A DNA stretch of 64,000 bases, from NCBI GenBank assembly GCA_017524445.1, contig JAFXVP010000058.1, forward strand, positions 26,718 through 90,717, in the 5' to 3' direction. The notes below the pieces were generated by a model that saw only the letters and a list, made by a program, of their open reading frames with translations, was not told where the DNA came from and ran no database searches. The position numbers and the translations under genes were made by a program. Numbering within the stretch: the stretch's first letter is position 1; each line of letters starts with the position of its first letter. The DNA is from Clostridia bacterium. GTDB taxonomy: Bacteria; Bacillota; Clostridia; Christensenellales; CAG-138. Below, piece after piece: positions 52,968 through 61,400 of this stretch.

Positions 52968-53524
52968 ACGTCAAATCCCCTTTCGATCAGATACCGTTTC
53001 AGCTTTTGCCGGATGCGGTTCAGTGTTACGGATACATTGTTCGGGCTTGTCTGAAAGCGTTCCGCAATGTCCGAAACGCTGTCCGCGTACCAGTAGCGCA
53101 GCAGAAACATATAGCGCTGTTCCTTCGGCAGGTGAGAAAGAAACCGATTGATTTCAACGATCAACTCTTTTTCTTCCCATCGGCGCTCCGTATCGTCGCT
53201 GCCGGATACGCATTCTTTGAGTTCGTCCAGTACCACGTCGAAGCTTCCGCCGCCGCGCTTTTCCCGACGGAGTTTTCTGAATCGGTCAAAAGCCAGATTT
53301 CTTGTGATCTTTCCGAGAAATACGGACAGTACGGACGGCATGTGCGGCGGCATTGCGTTCCACGCATGCAGCCATGTATCGTTGACGCATTCTTCCGCGT
53401 CAGACCTGTTCTGCAGAATGTGATCGGCGATCGCGGTGCAATACGCGCCGTACTTCTTTGATGATTCCGAGATAGCAGTTTCGTTCCGGTCCCAATAGAG
53501 CCGAACGATCCATTCATCATCCAA
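52964..53524 (-). CDS. ECF-family RNA polymerase sigma factor
   Basis: A sigma-70 factor of 186 residues from the TTG at 53524, which has AAAGGAGG 9 bases upstream; an in-frame ATG at 53554 would include an implausible Arg-rich leader. Region 2 (ILQNRSDAEECVNDTWLHAWN and FLGKITRNLAFDRFRK) and region 4 (LPKEQRYMFLLRYWY, VSDIAERFQTSPNNVSVTLNRIRQKLK) are clear. ECF factors direct RNA polymerase to stress or surface genes and are usually held by a membrane anti-sigma protein. The downstream gene, overlapping as ATGA, encodes a membrane serpin, the obvious candidate. A TGTAAG box (53577-53572) with CGTC further on could be its own promoter. Confidence 0.93.
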   Translation of the reverse strand: MDDEWIVRLYWDRNETAISESSKKYGAYCTAIADHILQNRSDAEECVNDTWLHAWNAMPPHMPSVLSVFLGKITRNLAFDRFRKLRREKRGGGSFDVVLDELKECVSGSDDTERRWEEKELIVEINRFLSHLPKEQRYMFLLRYWYADSVSDIAERFQTSPNNVSVTLNRIRQKLKRYLIERGFDV

Positions 53525-53607
53525 ACCGGCTCGCCTCCTTTCACCTATATACACGACGTCCGCAACAAAATCTTACAGCTGTTTTCAAAAAGATCGCTCA
53601 ACGGTAT

Positions 53608-53639
53608 AAAAAACGGAGCAGTCCGCCGGAAACTGCCCC
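53608..53639 (-). terminator. Terminator of the SRAP gene
   Basis: Minus-strand hairpin GGGGCAGT (53639-53632) with ACTGCTCC (53622-53615, one G-T pair), 9-base loop, and T6 (53613-53608). Confidence 0.8.
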
Positions 53640-53701
53640 AAACCTTTTCGGGAATATCTCCTCCTCGGCGATCCTTTCCCAGCCGTAAAGCCGATACGCT
53701 T

Positions 53702-54310
53702 TCATGACAGCGGTCCTCCTTCGACCGGAACCGAGAGATTATAGATGAATTCGTGAAAGTCCGTGTCCGGGGAGAGCCATTCCGCCGCACGGGAGAACGG
53801 TACGAGCACGGGCATGCGCGGATGGACGTCGCGGATGCTCTTTTCGGCGTCCTGCGTCAGGATGGAGAAGCAGGGGAGCCGGTGCTCGTCCGAGGTGCGA
53901 AGATACAGCCCCGCAAGGTACAGCGGTTCGTGATCGCATGCGCCGATCGCGTAGCGGACCTTTTTATGCGCGTCGACCTTTTTCCATTCAAAATACCGCG
54001 ACGCGGGGATCAGACAGCGGCGTTCGTCGACGCTCGAAACAAACAGGTCCTTTTCCGGCGCGGTCTCCATGCGTGTATTGAACACGAGCATCCCGCGCGT
54101 GGGATGCGGAAAGCCCCAGCGCATCGGAAACGCACCGATCCGGCGGTTCAGCGCGCTCGGCGCGATCACCGGCGCAATGTCGGTCGGGCGGATCTCGCCG
54201 GACGGTTTCATGTTCGCGCAGATCTTTCCGGAAACGCGCATCGCCTCCCGGATCAGCGCCTCGAGCTGTTCGTCCTGAATTTCCTGATAGATCTCATATC
54301 TGCCGCACAT
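53702..54310 (-). CDS. SOS response-associated peptidase (SRAP/HMCES/YedK family)
   Basis: A 202-residue protein. It starts MCGRYEI; in this family Cys2, exposed after Met removal, forms the DNA crosslink, so the ATG at 54310 is correct and the one at 54319 is not. AAAGGCGGTG lies upstream. Other conserved parts are IRPTDIAPVI, FPMRWGFPHP, NTRMETA, RCLIPASRYFEW with the active Glu and PRMPVL with its neighbouring His (DVHPRMPV). SRAP proteins shield abasic sites in single-stranded DNA by covalent attachment. It is unrelated in function to the neighbouring genes. Confidence 0.93.
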   Translation of the reverse strand: MCGRYEIYQEIQDEQLEALIREAMRVSGKICANMKPSGEIRPTDIAPVIAPSALNRRIGAFPMRWGFPHPTRGMLVFNTRMETAPEKDLFVSSVDERRCLIPASRYFEWKKVDAHKKVRYAIGACDHEPLYLAGLYLRTSDEHRLPCFSILTQDAEKSIRDVHPRMPVLVPFSRAAEWLSPDTDFHEFIYNLSVPVEGGPLS

Positions 54311-54401
54311 ATCCGTCACCGCCTTTCGTTCATTTTATCAGCTTTTCCCGCGTTTGAAAAGCCCGCATACGCTGCAAAAAACATCGTATCGTGTCGATCG
54401 G

Positions 54402-55232
54402 TCACGGGTTGACCCGTTCCACCCGGTAGACGTCCGTTCTGCGATGTTTTAAGAGCGGAAGCTGTTCCCGGACCGCATCGAGCCGGTCGAGGTCGAGCGA
54501 CGTGATCGCAACGCCCTCCGCTTCGTCCATCTCGGAGAGGACCTCGCCCCACGGCGAACAGACGATCGAATGCCCCCACGACCGATACGAGGCGGAAGGA
54601 TCGCGCGCGGGCGCGACGCCGACGGTATAGACCTGATTGTCGACCGCGCGGCTGCGGAACAAAAGCTCCCAATGCGCGGGCCCGGTCGTCATGTTGAACG
54701 CGGCGGGGACGAGAATCACCTTTGCGCCTGCGTCCGCCATCAGCCGGGCAAGCTCGGGAAAGCGGAAATCGTAGCAGATGCAAAGCCCCATCATGCCAAA
54801 CGGCGTGGAAAAGGTCGTGACTTCGTTTCCGGGCGAGAGCGTTTCGGATTCAAAGAAGCGCTGACCGCCGGCCACGTCGATATCGAAGAGATGCATCTTG
54901 CGGTGCTTCGCGATCTGTGCGCCGTCGGGATCGAAGACGTACGAGGTGTTATAGACGCGATCGCCCTCGCGCTCCGCGATCGAGCCGCCGCAAAGATACA
55001 CGTGCCGCTCCTTCGCAAGCGCCGAAAGGAATTGCCAAGAGGGACCGCCCTCCGGTTCCGCAAAGGTCGGAAACAGCCGCGCCTCATACGGTCCGTTCCA
55101 CATCTCCGGCAGCATGATCAGGTCCGCCGCGCCGTCCGGGATTTCGGAAACGAGCGAACGGATATGTCCGTACGTTTCCTGTTTCGTCGCTTTCTGCATA
55201 AGCTGTATGCCTGCGATCCGCACCTGTGCCAT
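54402..55232 (-). CDS. Carbon-nitrogen hydrolase (nitrilase/omega-amidase family)
   Basis: A 276-residue amidase from the ATG at 55232 (CGGAGG 6 bases upstream; the longer start MRRFCM lacks a site). The catalytic triad is visible as Glu in LPEMWNGPY, Lys in KHRKMHLFDIDV and Cys in GLCICYDFRFPE. The length and the RFPELARLMADAGAKV stretch place it with the omega-amidase/Nit2 group, which hydrolyses alpha-keto-glutaramate and similar amides. The C-terminal DLDRLDAVREQLPLLKHRRTDVY is also typical. It stands alone on the minus strand. Confidence 0.92.
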   Translation of the reverse strand: MAQVRIAGIQLMQKATKQETYGHIRSLVSEIPDGAADLIMLPEMWNGPYEARLFPTFAEPEGGPSWQFLSALAKERHVYLCGGSIAEREGDRVYNTSYVFDPDGAQIAKHRKMHLFDIDVAGGQRFFESETLSPGNEVTTFSTPFGMMGLCICYDFRFPELARLMADAGAKVILVPAAFNMTTGPAHWELLFRSRAVDNQVYTVGVAPARDPSASYRSWGHSIVCSPWGEVLSEMDEAEGVAITSLDLDRLDAVREQLPLLKHRRTDVYRVERVNP

Positions 55233-55348
55233 GCAAAACCTCCGCATAGATGATACCGCTATTGTATCAGCTTTCCGCGCAAAAGAAAAGGGTTCGGGAG
55301 GAAAAGACCGTGTTTTCGGAAAACTGCATAAAGGGGGGTGTGTGTAAC

Positions 55349-55375
55349 GAATGTCACAAATGTCACGAATGTCAC
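55349..55375 (+). repeat. Short 9-bp tandem repeat
   Basis: Three units of (G/A)AATGTCAC in tandem. It is part of the non-coding repeat-rich stretch between the nitrilase gene and the secreted-protein gene. Confidence 0.75.
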
Positions 55376-55432
55376 GAATACCACGTTTGTATCAATCATG
55401 AAAAGAGAAATTGAATTGACGATAAAGCCGGA

Positions 55433-55527
55433 GCTGTCATCCTGAGGACCCTTCGGGGACGAAGGATCTTTTTACTGTTTTGGAGTTTTCAAGGATCCTT
55501 CGTCGCTTCGCTTCTCAGGATGACACG
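55433..55527. repeat. Palindromic intergenic element (GTCATCCTGAG type)
   Basis: The left arm begins GTCATCCTGAGGA and ends GACGAAGGATC; the right arm reads AAGGATCCTTCGTC...CTCAGGATGACAC, so the two are imperfect inverted copies around a T-rich centre. Elements with GTCATCCTGAG ends are familiar intergenic repeats in many bacteria. Confidence 0.75.
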
Positions 55528-55784
55528 CCGGGGCTTTGCTGCAATATCCCGTCGGATATTTGCGTGACAAACGTGACAAACGAGACACTGCTGCACACAG
55601 GGGGTGCGCGCAGTCAACCGCGGCGCACGATGCATTTCTGTATTTTCGCTTCTCAGGATGACACGCCGGGGCTTTGCTGCAATATCCCGTCGGATATTTG
55701 CGTGACAAACGTGACAAACGAGACACTGCTGCACACAGGGGGTGCGCGCAGTCAACCGCGGCGCACGATGCATTTCTGTATTTT
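55507..55784 (+). repeat. 138-bp tandem duplication (two copies)
   Basis: Copies at 55507-55644 and 55645-55784 are essentially identical, starting TTCGCTTCTCAGGATGACAC and ending CATTTCTGTATTTT. Each contains the right arm of the palindromic element and GTGACAAACGTGACAAACG units. The open frames across it on both strands repeat the same peptide twice and have no ribosome site, so they are not genes. Confidence 0.9.
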
Positions 55785-55890
55785 TAGTGAATTCTGCGCG
55801 TTTTTGTATGGACAACCCCATAAACATTCGATGTAATATAAACGAAATAATATGCCGTATTATGCGGTAAAAAGATACGAAGGAGCGGGA

Positions 55891-57323
55891 ATGACGGTGA
55901 ACGGATCATTGAGAACTACAAAGCGCGGCCTGTCCATGCTGATCGCGCTGCTTATGCTGTTCGGCATGTTCGGCATGGTCGGCAGCACGGCGAAGGCGGA
56001 CGGCGCGGGCTATTATCTGGTCGGCTCGATGAACGGTTGGGCGGTCAATGAAACCTATCAGCTTACGGAAAACCCGGGACAAACCGGCGAATACTGGATC
56101 ACGCTGGATTTGGCGGCAAACGCGGAGTTCAAGATCGTGTATTCGAACGACGGATCGGACCGCACCACGTGGTATCCCGATCCGGGCGACAATTACGTGA
56201 TCGGCGAAGCCGGCAGCTATACTGTCTATTTCCGTCCGGCAGGGAACGGCGCGTGGGCGAACGGGTATTTCTACGTTGCGAAGAATACGATCCCGACCTA
56301 TGCGGTGACGGTCACCACCGACGGAAACGGCACGGCTGTTGCGGACCCGACCGAAGCGAAAGCGGGCGACATCGTCACTGTCACGATCACACCGAACGAG
56401 GGCTATATGCTCGACACGGTCACCGGCGCAGACGACTGGGCGTATGACGAAACGACCGGAACCGGCACGTTTACCATGCCCGCGGAAGACGTCACGCTTT
56501 CCATTACGTTCAAGGAGCTGCCCCCGGCGACGCAGCACAACATCAAAACGCTGATCACCGGCGAGGGTACGGTAGACGTTCCCGCAAAGGTAGCGGAAGG
56601 GGAGACCGTCACCGTGACAGCAACGCCCGCGACGGGCTATACGCTCCGCGCGCTGAAGGTCAACGGACAGGACGTGACGGCTGCGTATCTTGCAAACGGC
56701 TCCTATTCCTTCACCATGCCCGCAAGCTCCGTCACGGTCGAAGCCGTCTTTGATGAAGTCCCGGAAGGCGAATACACGATCCGCGTGGTCGTGTTCGGTC
56801 TCGGCACCGCGTTTGCGGACAAGACCACGGCAGAACCGGGCGACACGGTCACGATCACCACGGAAGACAGCATCGGTACGTATTCAGCTTCATCGAGGTC
56901 AACGGCGTCGGACAGGGCGCGGGCATCAAGACCTTCACGATGCCGGCGGCGGACGTCACGGTCAACGTCGTGTTTGAGCGCAAGGCGTACGCGATCCATC
57001 TGAACAGCGGCGTGCAGGGCACGATGAACGCGATCCCGCGCAACAACGAAGCGTATTCCGACACGACGGTGCAGATCGTCGTCAACGCGGACGAGGATTA
57101 CGCGGTCGAATCGCTGACCGTCAAGAACGATACGACAAACGGAACGATCGGGACGACGCTGAAGTCGCAGGACGGACAGACCTCGATCTACGAGTTCACG
57201 ATGCCTGCAAGCACGGTCACCGTCACGGCGACGTATACGGAAGCACGGATGCTGGCTGCGTCCCTGTATGCGTTCCACGAGGCGGAGGTCGCGTACCGCA
57301 CGGCGATGGGCATGGGCAACTGA
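55891..57323 (+). pseudogene. Secreted InlB-repeat protein interrupted by a frameshift
   Basis: A secreted protein, read from the ATG at 55891 (AAGGAG upstream). A signal peptide (LSMLIALLMLFGMFGMVGSTAKA) precedes a carbohydrate-binding-like domain (YYLVGSMNGWAVNETYQL) and at least three divergent InlB B-type repeats, each ending with TMPA..VT. After base 56876 the frame must shift by one missing base. The first frame then becomes Ser/Arg-rich and ends at 57003, while the next frame continues the repeat (YVFSFIEVNG...IKTFTMPAADVTVNVVFE) to a stop at 57323. Either the gene is broken or the sequence lacks a base. Its repeats resemble those in the metalloprotease at 58412. Confidence 0.85.
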
Positions 57324-57346
57324 TTCGGAAAAGGAGGATGGAAACC

Positions 57347-57454
57347 ATGAAAGAATCCTACGAAAAAGCAACGGTTGAGATCATCCGATTTGACGGCGGC
57401 ACGGACATCATTACGCTCAGCGGCGATACGCCGCTCCCCGAAACCGGCGAATAA
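57347..57454 (+). CDS. 35-residue peptide with C-terminal LPETGE
   Basis: A small gene with a perfect AAGGAGG 9 bases before its ATG, 23 bases after the secreted-protein gene. The product begins MKESYEKATVEIIRFDGG and ends TPLPETGE. The N-terminal pattern (KxYEKxxxExIxFD..DIIT) is shared, as recalled, with many short uncharacterised peptides of gut Clostridia. The last residues contain an LPxTG sortase-like motif but no hydrophobic tail or signal peptide, so ordinary sortase anchoring is not expected. Function unknown; a leader or precursor peptide, or a translation-coupled accessory, are options. Confidence 0.65.
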   Translation: MKESYEKATVEIIRFDGGTDIITLSGDTPLPETGE

Positions 57455-57499
57455 ATGAGCAGAAAAGGAGCTATGAAAAGTTCCTGTAAGAAACAGCAG

Positions 57500-57532
57500 G
57501 ACTCCCGGAGAAAAGTTTTCCGGGAGTCTTTG
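57500..57532 (+). terminator. Terminator after the small peptide gene
   Basis: A 10-bp perfect stem (GACTCCCGGA, 57500-57509, with TCCGGGAGTC, 57519-57528), 9-base loop and a short TTTG tail. The remainder of 57533-57790 shows no gene. Confidence 0.75.
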
Positions 57533-57790
57533 TTAAGTGGTATAATATTTGTGAGAAAAAGATACGCGTATAGATAAATATGCGAAGAACTGACAAATCA
57601 TGCAAATTGGTATAAAACATGGGAAAGGATTATGGCAGATGATGCTGACGCTTATTTCTTCAAGTAAGGAAACAGTTTTTCTTTGCCTGCAACGGTGATC
57701 GCAGATACGCTATGTTTACGTCTTCGCTTTTTTGCATAGCCGGAATCCGTTTCCAATGTCGGAAGAGTCGGATTTGATGAGGAGGGTCAG

Positions 57791-57964
57791 ATGAATGATT
57801 ATCAATTCGGCGAAAGGATCTGCGGTTACAGAAAAGCGGCGAAGCTGACATAGGAGGAGCTTACCGGGAAGCTGGGCGTCACCGCAAAGGTGGTTTCAAA
57901 GTGGGAGAACAGCGCGGCAAAGCCGACGACAAAAAGGTTTTTTACATTTCCCGAATGCCAATAA
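57791..57964 (+). pseudogene. Broken XRE helix-turn-helix regulator
   Basis: With GAGGAGGG in front, the frame reads MNDYQFGERICGYRKAAKLT, then a TAG stop at codon 21 and, still in frame, EELTGKLGVTAKVVSKWENS. This is the standard XRE helix-turn-helix, where TQEELA usually stands at the break, so CAG has become TAG. It then runs into unrelated sequence and stops at 57964, so the rest of the gene is missing. The region up to the promoter at 58328 holds no other supportable gene. Confidence 0.8.
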
Positions 57965-58327
57965 ATATATACGAATAGGGACTTATCAATAAAAGTGTGG
58001 TAAAAATGTTGCACTTTTGGGGTCACCCCCCAATTCACCGTTCTTTGGTAAACAAAACGCGCGCGATTTTGTCCTCTTTTTCGATAATGATTTCACAATG
58101 CTTCCTTGTTACCCTTCTTAAAAATACTCATCTTTTCTTCTCCTTTTCATTTCTGTTCGGTGTTTCTATGGTTATATGGTACAATACAGAGACTTCTTTG
58201 AACATGACACAAGGTGTGGAATAAACTGTCTCTTTTCTTTAAAGCGAATACTGCACCAACAGACAATGCCGCTGTGACAGCCGGTGCAGCTGCACCGAAA
58301 CTTTCAGCCCTTTTGCGACAATAATTA

Positions 58328-58356
58328 TAGACAGTGACATGATCGTGTGATATAAT
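58328..58356 (+). promoter_or_regulatory. Promoter of the metalloprotease gene
   Basis: TAGACA (58328-58333), 17-base spacer, TATAAT (58351-58356), with AAAGGAGA and the ATG following 45-60 bases later. Confidence 0.65.
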
Positions 58357-58411
58357 ATACAAGATGGTTATATCAGGATTAACGATCCAACGACCCTGAA
58401 AGGAGATTTTC

Positions 58412-61400
58412 ATGAAAGCACTTAGATCAATTCTGTCCCTTCTGCTCGTGTTGCTTCTGCTTGTTCCGACTCTGCCGGCTGCTGCCGCAACGGATTCGTC
58501 GGAGAACGGCAATGCGAAAGCCGTCAACAACTCCATCATCATCGACGATGACGCGACCGACGGTTACGAGGGCGACTACGTCGTCATTTATAACCCCGCG
58601 ACGTCGTCCTACACATCTTACAGTACCGGCACCATGACCGGACTCATCGACACGACGATCGATGCAAACGTCAACACGTTCCCGACCCGGAACGTATCCA
58701 ATCCGGACCGGCCTTATAAGATCGACGTCGACAGTCAGCTCAACGCGCTGTCGCAGTCCGAAGTGCAGTCGGTCGATCCCATTCCGGAACCGGACAGGGC
58801 ATCCTACAACGTCGGTTCCACAAAATCGTTCACACTCGTCAACGTGAATACCGGTGGTACCTATTCGCTGCAGTTTGAGTGCCTGTATGTCGGCAGCCAT
58901 TGCTACATCTGGACGCCGACCTCCACGACCGGCACGTATTATCCGCTTGACGAGATCGATCCGACCTACGCAAAGCTCGCGGCGGACGAGTTCGACTCCA
59001 AGTTCGATCTCATGCAGTCTTCGTTCGGCAACCATACCAACGGTTCCCAGGGCGACGGCAAGCTGCACATGCTGTATTACAACATCGACGACGGATGGGA
59101 GCCCGGTCAGGGTTATATCGCGGGCTTCTTCTATCAGGGAGACATCAGTTCAAACGGTCTGCCCATTCTGAACATCGATACATACCCGGGCGTCTATTAC
59201 AAGAACTCTGCCGGAACCGAATACAAGCGGATGGATGATACCTACAGCACCATGGTGCACGAGTATCAGCATCTGATCAATTACTCCAATACTTCCGGGA
59301 TGAGTTCCTGGCTCAATGAGTGCTTCTCGGCGGCGGCAGAGGAGATCTGCTATCCCGGAAGCTCGGTCGTCGACCGCATTCAGTCCTGGGAGAATTACTA
59401 CTATTCAGACAACGACGACTGGCTGAATCCGCCGAAAGAATTCGAGTATCAATCCAGCTTCCAGCTGCACAACGGTTATTCCATGTACGCATGGAGCAAC
59501 GATCTCGACGATGTTCTGGCGCTGTACGCACAGGTTTCTCTGTTCGCGCAGTATCTGTTCACCCGGTTCGGGAACTCGATCTATCAGCAGATCTCCAACG
59601 CATACTCCTCCAGCGAAACGACCGCGATCACCAACGCCACGGGCGTAAGCTGTGCGGACCTCGTGCGCGACTTCCGCGTCGCCGTGACCGCAAACGCGAA
59701 CGGCGTCTACGGTTTCGTACCGCAGGACGACTACGATCCTTCGCAATACAACGACGTGCAGAATCCCTACGATCTGCTGTCCCCGATCATCTTCACCGGC
59801 ACAAGCTGCTCCATCAAGGGCGGCGGCGCCATCACCGTCAAGCCGGTCAACGGCGTCTATAACCCGCCGTCCGGCGCAAGCTCCAGCCTGAAGTATATCG
59901 GTATCAAGCTCGCTTCCGAGTATACGATCACCGCCGTTTCCAACAACGAAGCTTGGGGCACCGTGTCGGTTAACGACGTCAAGATCACCGCGACGCCCGC
60001 CGACGGCTACTATGTGGAAAGCGCCGAAGTGATCTCCGGTACCGCAACCGTTTCCGTGAACGTCAATACCATTACGGTTTCGCCGGAAAGCGACTGCACG
60101 GTCCAAGTCAACTTCGCGCCGAAGCCCAGCTGCACCGTGAACTTCGTCGCCGTCGGGAATGCCGAAGGCAGCGAGACGGCATACATTTACGACGCGATCA
60201 CGCTGCCGGGTTCGGTCAGCGTTAACGTGGACGGCTGGGAGTTCTCCGGCTGGGTAGATGCAGAGCTTGCAGAAACCACCGATAAGCCCGCATTCTACGC
60301 GCCCGGCGCAAGCTACACCGTTACCGCGGACGCGACGCTGTACGCGCTCTATACCCGCGTGGAAGAGGGCGTCGGCGCTCCCGTCTATGAGCTGGTCACC
60401 GCCGCTCCCTCCGACTGGTCCGGCAACTACGTCATCACCAACGGTGAGACGAGCAGCATGTACGTTCTCAAAGGCGTTAACGGTTCTTCCAACGGTACAG
60501 ATGCTGAAAACTCCAACAACTGCACCGCGTATGCAAATTCCGGCATCACGCTGACCGATAACGTGCTGTCCGATGTTGCGGACACCTATGTGATGACATT
60601 TGAGGCGCAGGGATCCTACTATTCTGTTAAGAGCGCTTCGACCGGTTCATACTACGGAATGAACTCCAGTTCCTATCTGTATGCATACTCCGGCTATAAC
60701 GCCACCTACTGCAACTGGACGCCCAGTATTAACAGCAGCCACGCCGCTCAGCTGAAGAATGCGGCAAACGGCTCGTATCCGTACCTCACCTGGAGCACCG
60801 GCAACAGCTATTTCTGGTCCGGCAGCAGCTCCAACGCCTATACGCTGCGCCTGTGGAAAGAAAACGCCGGGGATGCTGTTTATTACGCGACGAGCCCGGT
60901 TGCAGTGCAGTTCTATACGGTCACCGCGGTCCCCAACAATACCGATTGGGGCTCGGTCTCCGTCGACAACTACACAATCACCGCGACGCCCGCGGACGGC
61001 TACTATTTCTCCGACTATGAAGTCACGTCCGGTACCGCAACGGCGACGGTCAACGGCAACACCATCAAAGTGAAACCGGAAAGCGACTGCACCGTCACGG
61101 TCATCTTCGCGCCGATTCCCACCTACACCGTGAGCTTCGTCGCCGTCGGCTACAGCGAAGGCAGCGAGACGGCATACGTTGATGACGAGATCACGCTGCC
61201 GAGTTCGGTCAGCGTCAACGTGAACGGCTGGACGTTCTCCGGCTGGGTTGCAGCAGAGCTTGACGAAACCACCGCTAAGCCCGCATTGTACGCGCCCGGC
61301 GCAAGCTACACCGTCACGGAGAACGCGACGCTGTACGCACTCTATACCCGCACGGAAGAGGGCAACGGCGAAATCGTTTATGAACTGGTTACCGCCGCGC

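Noticed and set aside
53555..53577. ECF-type autoregulated promoter (TGTAAG...CGTC) before the sigma factor gene
   Set aside because: The spacing of 13 bases is shorter than expected for known ECF promoters, so it is mentioned only as a possibility within the gene entry.
55349..55784. CRISPR array
   Set aside because: The repeats are direct tandem copies without unique spacers of even length, and no cas genes are present.
55480..55836. Open frames on both strands across the 138-bp duplication
   Set aside because: They encode the same peptide twice because of the DNA repeat and have no ribosome site.
58147..58542. 131-codon minus-strand frame over the metalloprotease promoter and signal peptide
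   Set aside because: Overlaps a convincing promoter, ribosome site and signal peptide on the plus strand and has no family features.
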